This document shows, piece after piece, positions 24,478 through 33,347 of a DNA stretch of 64,000 bases. Origin of the DNA: Leptofilum sp041748655 (GTDB lineage Bacteria; Chloroflexota; Anaerolineae; Promineifilales; Promineifilaceae). The stretch spans positions 38,221 to 102,220 of the forward strand of contig JBGTCV010000066.1 in NCBI GenBank assembly GCA_041748655.1. Reading direction: 5' to 3'. Position 1 is the first letter of the stretch. Each line of letters starts with the position of its first letter. The position numbers were made by a program, and so were the translations under genes. The notes under the pieces were generated by a model. That model saw only the letters and a list, made by a program, of their open reading frames with translations. It was not told the origin of the DNA and did no database searches.

Positions 24478-27400
24478 CTACGGGGCAATCATAAATATTT
24501 GGATGGTTTGGCCGTCGCCAGCCAGCACGGCCAGCCGCTGACCGTGGGGCGACAGCGCCAGATAGCTGCGCCGCCCCTGGAATTGGCTGCGGCGACCTTC
24601 AAAATGGCCGGTGGCAATTTCTGGCGGCAAGGGCGGCTCTGCCTCCAGAATGCGGTTGTCGCTGTCTGGCTGCCAGATGCGCAAATTGCCGGAATACCCC
24701 AGAGTGATAAGCGTCACGCCATCGGGCAAAATCTCCATGTCCCACAAACTGCGCGTATCTACGCCAGAAACCAGAAAATCGAGCGAGCGGCTGGAGCCAT
24801 CAAAAACGATGGCGTTCCAGACCTGAATTTCGCCTGCATCGCGAACGGCCGTAATAATCCGGGCATTGTCTGGCGTCCACAAAAAGCGGGCCACGTCCAG
24901 CCGTCTGGCCACCAGCTGCAAGAAGCTGAGTGAACTGCCGGTGATGGCGTCGCGCACCTCGATGCCGCCGCTGCCAGACCAGCCACCTACGGCCAGCCTG
25001 GTATCGTCCAGCGAGAAGGCCAGGTCGGAAACGCGAATCATCGGGTGGCTTCTGCGCCACAGCTGGCTGCGCGTGTTTAAATCCCACACCCGAATGTGGC
25101 CCGCCTCGTCCCACTCATCGCTGGTGGCGGCGGCCAGAAAGTTACCCTGATTGGCCCAGGCCAGGGCGCGCACCGGCGCGGCTTCCTGCAAAACATATTG
25201 CTCCTGCCCGGTGGCGGCATTCCAAATGCGGATCGTTTCGTCGGTTCCGGCGGTGGCCAGGAAACGGCCGTCTGGCGACCAGATCACATCGTTGACCGGC
25301 TGGTAGCCATTGCCGCCTCCCACCCGTGGGCCACGGATGATATGCCCCACCAACGCCTGCACCACCGCGCCGCTGCTGGCGTCCCAGATGCGCACCACGT
25401 CGTCGCTGCCCAGAACGGCCAGCCGGGTGTTGTCTGGCGACCAGACGAGGGTGCGGATTTCGCCGGTGACGCCATAGCTGCCCAGCAGGGCCATCTGCTG
25501 CCGCGCCGCCACGTCCCACACCCGCACCAGCTGGTCCGTGCCGCCCAGGGTGAGCAGCCGCTCGCTGTTGACCCAGTTGATGGCGCGGGTCTGGAAATGG
25601 CCGGGCAGCTGGTACTGCTCCTGCCCGGTGGCCACGTCCCAGAGCCGCACCGTGGCCAGGTCGGTTGTCAGCAGTAAACGGCCGTCGGGCGACCATTCAA
25701 CCACGTCGATCGGTTCGCTGTGGCCGCTGAACGAGTGGAGAGTGGTACGGCCGTTGGCGTCCCACAACCGCATCGTCCGGTCATCACTCACCGAGAGCAG
25801 CCATTCAGGGTTGGTGGGCGACCAGGAGAGGCGGCGCACGGCAGAGGTGTGGCCAGGCAGCGTGTAGTCGGCGCTGCCTTCGGCGGTGCGCACCTCGATA
25901 TTGCTGCCCACGGCCAGGGCCAGACGGCTGCTGTCCGAGAACCAGGCGATGGCGTTCACGTCGATGCGGCGATCCCGCTGTGCCCCGCTGGCCACGTCCC
26001 ACCACATCGCCAGGGAGCCAAAGCTGCTGTGCAGCGCCAGCTTGCTGCCGTCGGGCGACCAGTGGACGGTGTTGACATTGGTGGCCATGCCGCTGAAGGT
26101 GGCCTGCTCGGTGACGACGCCATCGCTGCCGATTTGCCAGAGTCGGCCCGTATCGTCGGTGCTGCCGGAGGCCAGCAGGCTGGGATCGGTGGGCGACCAG
26201 GCGAGATCGGTGATTTGTTCACGGTGGCCAGCCAGGAGGGTGGGCGTGGCTAAATCGGCTGCCGCCCAGAGGTAAATTTGCCCATCGCGCAGACCGGCGG
26301 CCAGGAAACGGCCGTCCGCAGACCAGCGCAAAACGGTCACGGGGCTGCTGGCCTCCAGCAGGGTAACCACGGTCTCGTCGTCCCGCTGCCACAGCGCCAG
26401 CCCACCAGCGGCCGGGGCGATGGCCAGCTGGGCGCTGTCGGCCGACCAGAGGGTGAGGCTGGTGGTTTGGGTGAGCAGCGGGGTGGCTTGCAGCGGGGTC
26501 AGCTCTGGCAGGGTAAACAGCTCCAGCCCAGCGCTGCCCGCAATGGCGGCCAAAGCGCCATCGGGCGAGACGGCCAGATCGGCCAATTGTCCGCTGGTTT
26601 GCAGGCTGCGTACGGCCGTTAGCTGGGCCTGGTTGTTGAAGCCGAGGCTGGCGGGCGTAGGCGTGGGCGGAATGGGGGTGGTGGTGAAGGTGGGCGTGAC
26701 GCTGGGAACGGCCGTTGGCGAGGGCGTAAACGTCGCCGTTGGGGTAGGCGTAGCGGTGGCTGTTGGTGTCGGCGTAAATGTGGGCGTCGGTGTGGGTGTA
26801 AACGTAGGCGTAAAGGTCGGTGTGGGCGTGAAGGTGCTGGTTGGGGTGAGAATGCCAGCGGCGACCAGGGCATCTGGCGCATCTTCCGGGCCGATGAGGC
26901 CGCGATTGAGCGCCCAGCCGCCCCCGCCGCCCAGCAGCAGCAAGACAGCCACAATGCTGCCCAGCCAGACGCCCCAGCGGCGCTGGGTCTGGCGGCGCAC
27001 GGTTTGGCGCACGGTGGAAAGCTCGTTGACCAGGGAAACGGCCGTTTGGAACCGATCATCCGGGTTTTTAGCCAGCGCCTTGCTGACAATATCGTCGCAG
27101 CCGGGTGGTAAATCCTGGCTGCGGCGGCTGATTTTGGGCACGGGGGCCATGATGTGCTGCATCATCACCTGGATCGGGGTTTCGGCGTCGTAGGGGCGGC
27201 TGCCGGTGAGCATTTCAAACAGCACCACCCCGAGCGAGTAGATGTCGGAACGGCCGTCTACCGGCCGATCCCCCTGCGCCTGCTCCGGGCTGACGTAATG
27301 GGGCGTGCCGATGGCCGTTTCGCCGGTGAGCGTGGCGTGGGTTCCCCCCAGCTTGGCAATGCCAAAATCAGACAAAAACGGCTGGTCGTACTGGTCAAAC

Positions 27401-27813
27401 AAAATATTGTCTGGTTTGAGATCTCGGTGTACGATGCCCAGCCCGTGAGCGGCGTCCAGCGCTCCCGCCACCCCCTGCAAAATGGGCAGCGCCTGGGGGA
27501 TCGTCAGCGGGCCGCTGGCCAATTTATCCTTCAGCGAACCACCCTGCATCAGGCGCATCACCAGGTAGGGCTGGCCATCCTGGTCACCATAATCGTACAC
27601 TTCCACCACGTTGGGATGTTTGAGCCGGGCAATCGTTTCTGCCTCCCGCTGGAAGCGCGTGCGCAGGTCTGGCTGGTCCAGCAGCGCCTGGGGCAGCACT
27701 TTCAGGGCCACCTGGCGTTGGGTGCGGGGATCGTATGCCCGGTAAACGGTGGCCATGCCGCCGCGACCCAGCTCTCCCTGAATTTCGTAGCGACCAATTG
27801 TGGTTGGTATCAT
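24478..27813 (-). CDS. Ser/Thr protein kinase with TM and C-terminal WD40 propellers (copy 2)
   Basis: 1111 aa. Kinase domain about 8-270: GRGGMATVY, Lys38, catalytic Asp131 in HRDLKPDN, DFG 149-151, and GTPHYVSPEQ. A membrane helix lies at about 281-302. A long Thr/Pro linker (about 320-392) is encoded by a minisatellite-like tract, and about 14 WD40 units follow. Same architecture as the downstream kinase but diverged throughout, so an old tandem duplication. Two kinases with similar kinase domains but different propellers suggest different ligands feeding one response (inference). Confidence 0.92.
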   Translation of the reverse strand: MIPTTIGRYEIQGELGRGGMATVYRAYDPRTQRQVALKVLPQALLDQPDLRTRFQREAETIARLKHPNVVEVYDYGDQDGQPYLVMRLMQGGSLKDKLASGPLTIPQALPILQGVAGALDAAHGLGIVHRDLKPDNILFDQYDQPFLSDFGIAKLGGTHATLTGETAIGTPHYVSPEQAQGDRPVDGRSDIYSLGVVLFEMLTGSRPYDAETPIQVMMQHIMAPVPKISRRSQDLPPGCDDIVSKALAKNPDDRFQTAVSLVNELSTVRQTVRRQTQRRWGVWLGSIVAVLLLLGGGGGWALNRGLIGPEDAPDALVAAGILTPTSTFTPTPTFTPTFTPTPTPTFTPTPTATATPTPTATFTPSPTAVPSVTPTFTTTPIPPTPTPASLGFNNQAQLTAVRSLQTSGQLADLAVSPDGALAAIAGSAGLELFTLPELTPLQATPLLTQTTSLTLWSADSAQLAIAPAAGGLALWQRDDETVVTLLEASSPVTVLRWSADGRFLAAGLRDGQIYLWAAADLATPTLLAGHREQITDLAWSPTDPSLLASGSTDDTGRLWQIGSDGVVTEQATFSGMATNVNTVHWSPDGSKLALHSSFGSLAMWWDVASGAQRDRRIDVNAIAWFSDSSRLALAVGSNIEVRTAEGSADYTLPGHTSAVRRLSWSPTNPEWLLSVSDDRTMRLWDANGRTTLHSFSGHSEPIDVVEWSPDGRLLLTTDLATVRLWDVATGQEQYQLPGHFQTRAINWVNSERLLTLGGTDQLVRVWDVAARQQMALLGSYGVTGEIRTLVWSPDNTRLAVLGSDDVVRIWDASSGAVVQALVGHIIRGPRVGGGNGYQPVNDVIWSPDGRFLATAGTDETIRIWNAATGQEQYVLQEAAPVRALAWANQGNFLAAATSDEWDEAGHIRVWDLNTRSQLWRRSHPMIRVSDLAFSLDDTRLAVGGWSGSGGIEVRDAITGSSLSFLQLVARRLDVARFLWTPDNARIITAVRDAGEIQVWNAIVFDGSSRSLDFLVSGVDTRSLWDMEILPDGVTLITLGYSGNLRIWQPDSDNRILEAEPPLPPEIATGHFEGRRSQFQGRRSYLALSPHGQRLAVLAGDGQTIQIFMIAP
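26645..26850 (-). repeat. Minisatellite-like tract encoding a Thr/Pro linker
   Basis: Short GT/GGC-rich units (variants of GTGGGCGTA) repeat imperfectly through this stretch and encode TPTPTFTPT-type sequence between the membrane helix and propeller of kinase copy 2. Length is likely to vary between strains; the residues could be O-glycosylated outside the cell. Confidence 0.7.
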
Positions 27814-27960
27814 GCTTATTTCCTGATGATGAGGGCGAGATGGGATAATAATGCCAGATTATGCGAACACACGCAACGGGAGATTAGAGATTAGGAGTTG
27901 GAGGTTGGTTAACCCCCGATCTTTAGTCTCCCGCAGGTCTGTCATTGATGCCAAAAGTTT

Positions 27961-27993
27961 AGACTTGACGGTCTAGACCTGATGGTCTATAAT
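27961..27993 (+). promoter_or_regulatory. Promoter covered by two tandem 14-bp palindromic operators
   Basis: TTGACG 27965-27970, a 17-bp spacer, TATAAT 27988-27993. AGACTTGACGGTCT (27961-27974) and AGACCTGATGGTCT (27975-27988) are adjacent copies of AGACYTGAYGGTCT, each with AGAC/GTCT dyad ends, and span from the -35 to the -10. The pattern looks like a TetR-type double operator. The regulator is not encoded next to it. Confidence 0.65.
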
Positions 27994-28101
27994 TTTGTGC
28001 ATCTATTTCAACAAACAATTGATGACCATAGAACGAACAAACTTGATCAATCTCGACGATTATCCGACGTTTGGGGGCGTTTTTGTCACAGGAGGTGGGA
28101 A

Positions 28102-29220
28102 ATGAATCTGCCCATTGGCTATCAACCATTTCATAAAGAGAAGTTCTTCAATTATCAGATGAACCGGCTTCATGCCTTGGGGTTCGCCCGGCAGGCAGAC
28201 ATTGAAAAAGCGGCCAGCCAGATTAAAACGCGGGCAGATTATGTACGGGTGTTTATCCAACTGGCGGGCGAGGCGAAGGGAGACGGCCGTACCAAAAACG
28301 CCGCCTTCTACCTGCGCGCTGCTGAATTTTTTACTGAACACACTTCGCCGCAAAGAAAAGCCATCTACCAGGAATTTCTTGAGACTTTCTACACCGCTTT
28401 TGCCGATGAAGGCATCACCCGGCATAAGGTTTCCTACGAGGATAGCTTTTTACCGGTGATGGAACTGCAAGCGGCCTCTCAACCGGCCAAAGGGACGATT
28501 CTGCTCTTCGGCGGTTTCGATTCGCTGATCGAGGAATTTTTTGTCATCTGGAAGTTTTTTGCTGAGGCGGGCTACCATGTCATCGCCTTTGAAGGGCCGG
28601 GGCAAGGTGGCGCGCGGCAGCTTTATGGTCACGCCTTCGATCACGATTATGAAAAACCCATTGGCGCGGTCCTGGATCATTTTGCAATTGAGGCGGCTAC
28701 GCTCATTGGCATTTCTATGGGCGGCTATTGGGGCATTCGCGCCGCCGCTTATGAAAACCGCATTAAGCAAGTGGTTGCCTGGTCACCGGTGTATGATTGG
28801 CTGGAGCAGGTGCCAGGCTTTGTACAAACCGTCGTCAAGCAGCTGGTAAAGATGGAGCGGTTTATGAACGCCACCATTCGCCTGCGCATGCGCCTGTTTC
28901 CCATCCTGGACCATGCCATTAACCAGGCGATGTTTATGGTGAAAAAAGACCAGCCAATGGACGCGGTGCGCTGGCTGCTGGGGATGAACCGCCACCACAT
29001 CAGCAGTGACAAAGTCACGCAGGATGTGCTGTTGGTGGGGGGTGAAAACGACACCTTCCAACCCGTAAAGCTGCTGCGCAAGCAGGAAAAAGCGCTGACC
29101 AACGCTCGTTCGGTCACGACAAAAATCTTCACCAAAGCGCAACACGCCGACATGCACTGCCAGATGGGTAATCTAACCCTGGCCATGAGTGAAATTGAAG
29201 CCTGGATTCGTCAAAAGTGA
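28102..29220 (+). CDS. Alpha/beta hydrolase family protein
   Basis: 372 aa from the ATG at 28102 with AGGAGG upstream; the promoter lies 110 bp ahead, so longer starts are excluded. About 130 N-terminal residues are helical, followed by an alpha/beta-hydrolase core: GGFDSLIEEFF (oxyanion region), FEGPGQGG, and nucleophile elbow GISMGG with Ser in GxSxG. The late acid and His are likely in the GGENDTFQP and QHADMHCQ segments. The architecture recalls FrsA/DPP-like bacterial esterases; substrate unknown. Expression is probably under a TetR-like repressor acting on the tandem operators. Confidence 0.82.
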   Translation: MNLPIGYQPFHKEKFFNYQMNRLHALGFARQADIEKAASQIKTRADYVRVFIQLAGEAKGDGRTKNAAFYLRAAEFFTEHTSPQRKAIYQEFLETFYTAFADEGITRHKVSYEDSFLPVMELQAASQPAKGTILLFGGFDSLIEEFFVIWKFFAEAGYHVIAFEGPGQGGARQLYGHAFDHDYEKPIGAVLDHFAIEAATLIGISMGGYWGIRAAAYENRIKQVVAWSPVYDWLEQVPGFVQTVVKQLVKMERFMNATIRLRMRLFPILDHAINQAMFMVKKDQPMDAVRWLLGMNRHHISSDKVTQDVLLVGGENDTFQPVKLLRKQEKALTNARSVTTKIFTKAQHADMHCQMGNLTLAMSEIEAWIRQK

Positions 29221-29273
29221 TTGTCTGCACCTTTGCATTTTGAAAGAGGTTGTTTGCACGAACTGAACTCAAG

Positions 29274-30230
29274 CTAGGCAATGGCCGTTTGCCCACGGCC
29301 GTTTCGCAACCTTAATACCACCACGCCACTCAAAATCAGCAGGCTGCCTGCCATTTGCAGTATGGTGAGCTGTTCCCCGAGTAGAAAATAGGCAAGAACG
29401 GCCGTAAACACCGGTTCCGTCGTCAAAATAAGATTGGCCACGCTGGAAGGCAGCAGCCCCAGACTGGTGTTGTACAGGCCAAAGCCGGCGACGGTGGGGC
29501 CAGCCGCCAGCAAGATGACCACCCCCCACCCCGCCCAGTCATTGCCAAACCAGAAAAGTTCACCGGGCGCAGCCATCGTGCCCAAAATAAAATCTCCCGG
29601 CAGCAGGTTGGCCAACAAAAAAAAGATAGTGGCAAAGCCAAAGACATAGAGCAGCGTCGTCCACGCATTCAGGCCGCGCTGCGCCGCCGAGCGCCCCATC
29701 AGGCTGTAGATGGCGTACCCTAACCCGGCCAGCGTGCCGGTGAGAATCCCTGCCAGGTTGCTGGCCCAGGCAGCGGGGTCGAGCGCATCGGCCACCAGGA
29801 CGCAGCCCGCCAGACAAAGCACAACCGCCACCAGCTTGGCGGCCTCCAGCGACTCTTTGAGCAGCCAGCGGGCCAGCAGGGCGGTGAATGCGGCGGAGCT
29901 GTAGACCAGCACGGTGGCCACGGCCGCACCGTTCAGCGCCACGGACAGGGTCCACAAGCCGTTGAAGACGGCAAACAGCAGCCCGTAAGCGACAAGGTAG
30001 GGCAGATGGTGGCGAGGCAGGCGCAGCAGGGCGGATCGATAGAGCCGCAGCCCAATCAGCAGGGTGAGCGTGACAAAAACGCTGCGCCAAAAGGCGAGCA
30101 GCAGCGGTGGAATGTGGTACGATTCGGTGAGGTAGCGGATGAAAACGGCCGTTGTGGACAAAATAGCGGCACTGACCAAAGCAACCAGGTAGCCGTGAGC
30201 GGTGGTATCATCGTTGGTGAGGGTAGACAT
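29274..30230 (-). CDS. EamA/DMT-superfamily transporter
   Basis: 318 aa with about ten hydrophobic helices in two five-helix halves, each an EamA repeat (first half from GYLVALVSAAILSTTAVFIR, second from LAGILTGTLAGLGYAIYSLM). The C-terminal half contains the usual LTTEPVFTAVLAYFLLGEQL signature. Such proteins export or import metabolites such as amino acids or drugs; the substrate cannot be read from sequence. Convergent with the hydrolase gene. Confidence 0.88.
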   Translation of the reverse strand: MSTLTNDDTTAHGYLVALVSAAILSTTAVFIRYLTESYHIPPLLLAFWRSVFVTLTLLIGLRLYRSALLRLPRHHLPYLVAYGLLFAVFNGLWTLSVALNGAAVATVLVYSSAAFTALLARWLLKESLEAAKLVAVVLCLAGCVLVADALDPAAWASNLAGILTGTLAGLGYAIYSLMGRSAAQRGLNAWTTLLYVFGFATIFFLLANLLPGDFILGTMAAPGELFWFGNDWAGWGVVILLAAGPTVAGFGLYNTSLGLLPSSVANLILTTEPVFTAVLAYFLLGEQLTILQMAGSLLILSGVVVLRLRNGRGQTAIA

Positions 30231-30369
30231 CGGGGGATTTTAGTGCAAATACGGCCGTTGCCAATAGACATGCTCTCCGTTTCTAGGCTTACCTGCCTCA
30301 AGGCGTGGAGAAATCAGCGCCGCCTTTACCCTGCCAAGCAAAACTACCTGTCACAACCCAAAATCGGCT

Positions 30370-30475
30370 AAGTACAGCTTTGCAGAAGTTAGTTCCAAGT
30401 TGCAAGCGGTCCGCTGTACTTTAAGCAGTTTGGCGCAGCACCCACAGATATCGGAATAAATTTATGCCAAACTGC
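30370..30475. other. Two consecutive large stem-loops in a gene-free spacer
   Basis: Within the gene-free 30231-30623: AAGTACAGC (30370-30378) pairs with GCTGTACTT (30413-30421), and GCAGTTTGGC (30425-30434) pairs perfectly with GCCAAACTGC (30466-30475). The loops are 34 and 31 nt. Both arms are exact. Could be a structured non-coding RNA, a binding site pair or a degenerate mobile-element end. The rest of the spacer has one ACGGCCGT and only a weak TTGACT/TATACT promoter (15-bp spacing) near 30487-30513. Confidence 0.4.
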
Positions 30476-30623
30476 ACTAAGCAAAGTTGACTTGACCCTG
30501 ACCCCCTTATACTATGTTATCAGTGGGGAGCGTTTGCAAACTTGTCACAACAGTTACAGCGATCGGCGTAATGGCGCGATTGATGCTTTCATCATATCAA
30601 TCTCGCCAATGGAGGTCATTCAT

Positions 30624-30920
30624 ATGGTCATAACAATTCTGGAAGCTCATGTTACGCCGGAAAAATGGGCGACGCTTGAACAAGCTTATAAAGCAGGCAC
30701 GGTTTCTCTACCACCTGTGATTGTGCAGACCTTTCTGGCGCAAAATTCGGCTGATCCAACCGCGTGGCGCATTATCACCCACTGGCGCAGCCGTGAAGCG
30801 TTAGATGAATACCGGCAGTCGGCGAAAACACCGGGAGGCGTGCTGATGTTTCGAGCTGCCGGGGCAGAACCAACGTTATCAATTTTCGATGTGCACAGTC
30901 ACGTTTCGGCGGAGGTGTGA
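30624..30920 (+). CDS. ABM-domain (antibiotic biosynthesis monooxygenase-like) protein
   Basis: 98 aa from the ATG at 30624, with GGAGG 8 bp upstream; the longer in-frame reading adds non-conserved residues. A single dimeric alpha+beta barrel pattern: MVITILEAHVTPEKWATLEQ, VIVQTFLAQ, WRIITHWRSREALDEY. These small proteins are cofactor-free oxygenases, heme-degrading enzymes or simply ligand binders. No partner suggests which. An adjacent repeat separates it from the next gene. Confidence 0.7.
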   Translation: MVITILEAHVTPEKWATLEQAYKAGTVSLPPVIVQTFLAQNSADPTAWRIITHWRSREALDEYRQSAKTPGGVLMFRAAGAEPTLSIFDVHSHVSAEV

Positions 30921-30940
30921 CTCTACTGAAAAAAGGCAAA

Positions 30941-31024
30941 TTTTACCGCAGAGTGCGCGGAGGGCGCTGAGTTTTTCTCTGATAATTTTTACTCTCTGCG
31001 CTCTCTGCGTCCTTTGCGGTGAGT
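30941..31024. repeat. GCAGAG-type palindromic repeat
   Basis: Opposed arms built from GCAGAG/GCGCGGAG units and CTCTGCG complements around a T-rich centre, in the same family as 9713-9827 and 34004-34102. The downstream DUF6483-like gene begins 45 bp later; in-frame starts inside the repeat are spurious. Confidence 0.6.
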
Positions 31025-31068
31025 TTCTCAGTGGGCTCATCTGCGTTCAATTTTCAAGGAAGATTTGT

Positions 31069-31743
31069 ATGTACCAACGAGATTACATCATGCGCCAGAT
31101 TGAGTTCATGGTTCAGGTAATACAGCGGGTGAGCGGGCTGGCGGCGGAAAAGCGGTACCAGACCGCCCTGACCGTGATCGATGAGTCGCTACGGGACCTG
31201 TTTGGGCTGAACGGCACGCTGATCACTCGCCTGTTTGGGCGGGAACCGCTGAGCCAACTCTCCTTTGGCGAAGCGGCCGATATGACCCAGGCAAAATTCA
31301 TTGCGGCGGCGGCGCTCTTACAGAAAGCGGGGGAAATCCAGGCGGAACAGGGGGCGGAGCCGGAAAGTTTTGCCTCGTTTGCCAGCGCCCTGGAACTGCT
31401 GCTGACGGCATTACTGAACCATGATGGCTCCTCGCTGCCGGAATATGCGCCCGAAGTTGCAGAGATAACGGCCGTTCTCAACCCCTACCACCTGCCAACC
31501 CACCTCAACCAGCTGCTGCTGCGCTATTACCACAAGGCGGGCCAGTTTGATCAGGCAGAAAATGTGTTGTTTGAGATGTTGGCGCAAGAGCCAGGGGATG
31601 AGTCGATTCGCAATCTGGGCATCACCTTCTATCAGCTCATTCTGAAAGAAAGTGATGCCCATTTAGAAGCGGGGAATTTGCCCCGTGAAGAAGCAGAGGC
31701 GAGCCTGGCGGAGCTGCTGGCCTCCCGCGAAGCGAATGGTTAA
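31069..31743 (+). CDS. DUF6483-like helical protein
   Basis: 224 aa from the ATG at 31069 with AAGGAAG upstream. The opening MYQRDYIMRQIEFMVQVIQR matches the start of DUF6483 proteins as I remember them; the rest is helical and TPR-like (YYHKAGQFDQAENVLFEML). No signal or membrane segment. Function unknown. It ends overlapping the convergent membrane protein by 4 nt. Confidence 0.65.
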   Translation: MYQRDYIMRQIEFMVQVIQRVSGLAAEKRYQTALTVIDESLRDLFGLNGTLITRLFGREPLSQLSFGEAADMTQAKFIAAAALLQKAGEIQAEQGAEPESFASFASALELLLTALLNHDGSSLPEYAPEVAEITAVLNPYHLPTHLNQLLLRYYHKAGQFDQAENVLFEMLAQEPGDESIRNLGITFYQLILKESDAHLEAGNLPREEAEASLAELLASREANG

Positions 31744-32714
31744 ACAGGTCTGGATTTGAAGAGAGTGCCGGGGGTAAACGGCCGTCCCAGCAACAGCCTG
31801 AACAATTTGACCAAAATCTCTACCAGCGCAATGATAATCACAATCGCCAATATTGATTTGATGCCGGTGGTGAAAATGGGCACGGTTGAAATCTGTTCCA
31901 GGCTAAAGATACGGTAGGCCACGTACAGCCCAAAGCCCAGAGCTGGCAGTTCCAGCCAGCGCGTGATACGGTGCCAGCGACCTTGAATGAGAACGGCCGT
32001 TTTCAACACCACGTCCACCAGCAAAGAAGCCGACAGCCAGGGGATTTGTTGCAGAAATTCGGCCGACATCAGCTGCACAAACCAGGACGCTTCCCCATCA
32101 AGCTGCGCCCCGCCAAACCAGTTGGGGAAAAAGTTCAGCCAGGAAAGAAAAACCAGGCTAAAGAAAATACCCACGACCAGTTCAGCCCGATCAATACGAT
32201 TCGGATCTTTCACCGGCGGCAGTGCAAACGGATCCCACATTTTTTCCCGCTCCGGTAGGTTTATTTCATCCCCCGCCACTCGCTCAATGATGGCAAAAAT
32301 CAGCGTCACAACCCCCGCATTCAAAATAGCCGACCGACCGAATGAAAAGATAAAGTTGAGCGATTTATCGACAAAATCGGCCCCACTGCTCTGCCACAGC
32401 ACAAAACCCAGCCCCAACAGATGCAGCCCGCCCACGATGGCCAGGGTAATCGTAATGACCAGTTTGTATGTGGGGAACAGCTTCGGCCCAATCAGCGATT
32501 CGGCCGGACGGTATTGGGCGGCAATCGCCTCGGGATGGCCAAATTCACGCAGCAGCGCCGCCGCAATTTTGGGCGTTGGTTCACCATCGCTCTGCTCTTC
32601 CAGCGTATCCAGCAGCAGCGAGCGCAGCTCCATTTCAATATCAGCCCGCGTTTTGCGCGGCAGATGTTGGCCCACTTCATTCACGTAACGGTCAATCATC
32701 TCATTTGTGTCCAT
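31740..32714 (-). CDS. HAAS/DUF1700-like membrane protein paired with PadR
   Basis: 324 aa from the ATG at 32714, preceded by GGAG; the upstream in-frame ATG lies in repeat-like text. Residues 1-75 form a cytoplasmic helical prefix (MIDRYVNEVGQHLPRKTRAD, then ALLREFGHPEAIAAQYRP) of the HAAS/permease-prefix type, followed by about six membrane helices. Such proteins are regularly encoded next to PadR regulators, as here (86 bp downstream of padR). Role unknown, probably membrane signalling or stress. Confidence 0.75.
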   Translation of the reverse strand: MDTNEMIDRYVNEVGQHLPRKTRADIEMELRSLLLDTLEEQSDGEPTPKIAAALLREFGHPEAIAAQYRPAESLIGPKLFPTYKLVITITLAIVGGLHLLGLGFVLWQSSGADFVDKSLNFIFSFGRSAILNAGVVTLIFAIIERVAGDEINLPEREKMWDPFALPPVKDPNRIDRAELVVGIFFSLVFLSWLNFFPNWFGGAQLDGEASWFVQLMSAEFLQQIPWLSASLLVDVVLKTAVLIQGRWHRITRWLELPALGFGLYVAYRIFSLEQISTVPIFTTGIKSILAIVIIIALVEILVKLFRLLLGRPFTPGTLFKSRPV

Positions 32715-32800
32715 TGATACACTCCATTTATTTGTCACAGAGCACACAGAGATTTAGATGCCAAATTGGCCTCTTCTCTCTCTTTTTCCTCTGTAGCTAA

Positions 32801-33157
32801 TTATTTTTTCTTGAGGCCCAGCAATTGGTCCATGACGACGCCCAACGCCTGCCACTCCTGCACCAGATTGCCGTAAACCATCTCGCCTTCCTGGCTCATT
32901 TTGTAATAGCGGCGCGGGCGCGTGTCGTCTACCACCTGCCAATCGCTTTCCAGCAGCCCCTGGCTTTCCAGGCGGCGCAGCAAGGGATAGAGCGTACCTT
33001 CGTTAATTTCCATCCCCAGCCCGTCCAGCGACTGCTTGAGCGAATAGCCGTACTGTTCTTCATGCAGCTGACTCAACACCGCGAGCATCAGCACGCCCCG
33101 CCGCAGCTCCAGAAGGAGTTTGTCATATAGTGCTTCTTTCTCGTTATTTGTTGCCAT
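32801..33157 (-). CDS. PadR-family transcriptional regulator
   Basis: 118 aa from the ATG at 33157. Winged helix: LRRGVLMLAVLSQLHEEQYG, YSLKQSL, INEGTLYPLLRRLESQGLL, then the wing WQVVDDTRPRRYYKMSQEG, and a short dimerisation helix. Its -10 box ends only 7 nt before the ATG, so the mRNA is probably leaderless; an upstream ATG at 33181 would lie in the promoter. A perfect 17-bp palindrome fills the promoter spacer, which argues for autoregulation and co-control of the membrane gene. Confidence 0.9.
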   Translation of the reverse strand: MATNNEKEALYDKLLLELRRGVLMLAVLSQLHEEQYGYSLKQSLDGLGMEINEGTLYPLLRRLESQGLLESDWQVVDDTRPRRYYKMSQEGEMVYGNLVQEWQALGVVMDQLLGLKKK

Positions 33158-33164
33158 GCGGCGC

Positions 33165-33194
33165 ATTATACTGTATATCATACAGTAATGTCAA
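33165..33194 (-). promoter_or_regulatory. padR promoter with PadR operator in the spacer
   Basis: Minus strand: TTGACA 33194-33189, an 18-bp spacer, TATAAT 33170-33165. The palindrome ACTGTATATCATACAGT (7-3-7, 33170-33186) exactly occupies the spacer and touches the -10. Confidence 0.7.
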
Positions 33195-33334
33195 TATCAA
33201 AGTATTATTAATTTCTTTGGAGCGGCTTTTACGGAGGGGTTGGCGTTCTCAGAGGCGAACGGGGGCAGGCCGGACAGCTCTATGAAATTATCTAAAAAAA
33301 TAATGAGTTCCGGCTGACAAAAGAGCAGATTGTG

Positions 33335-33340
33335 TATAAT
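33335..33340 (+). promoter_or_regulatory. -10 box of the LON-domain gene, 7 nt from the ATG
   Basis: TATAAT at 33335-33340 is followed after 7 nt by the ATG at 33348, implying a leaderless transcript. The in-frame ATG at 33339 is part of the -10 and is not a start. The -35 is weak. Confidence 0.5.
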
Positions 33341-33347
33341 GAAAGAC

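Noticed and set aside
24276..24488. N-terminal extension of the WD40 kinase (about 70 residues)
   Set aside because: The DNA is a dispersed palindromic repeat and the kinase family starts at the ATG at 24275.
26645..26850. Possible CRISPR-like tandem repeat
   Set aside because: The units are a few bases long, in frame and encode Thr/Pro; there are no spacers.
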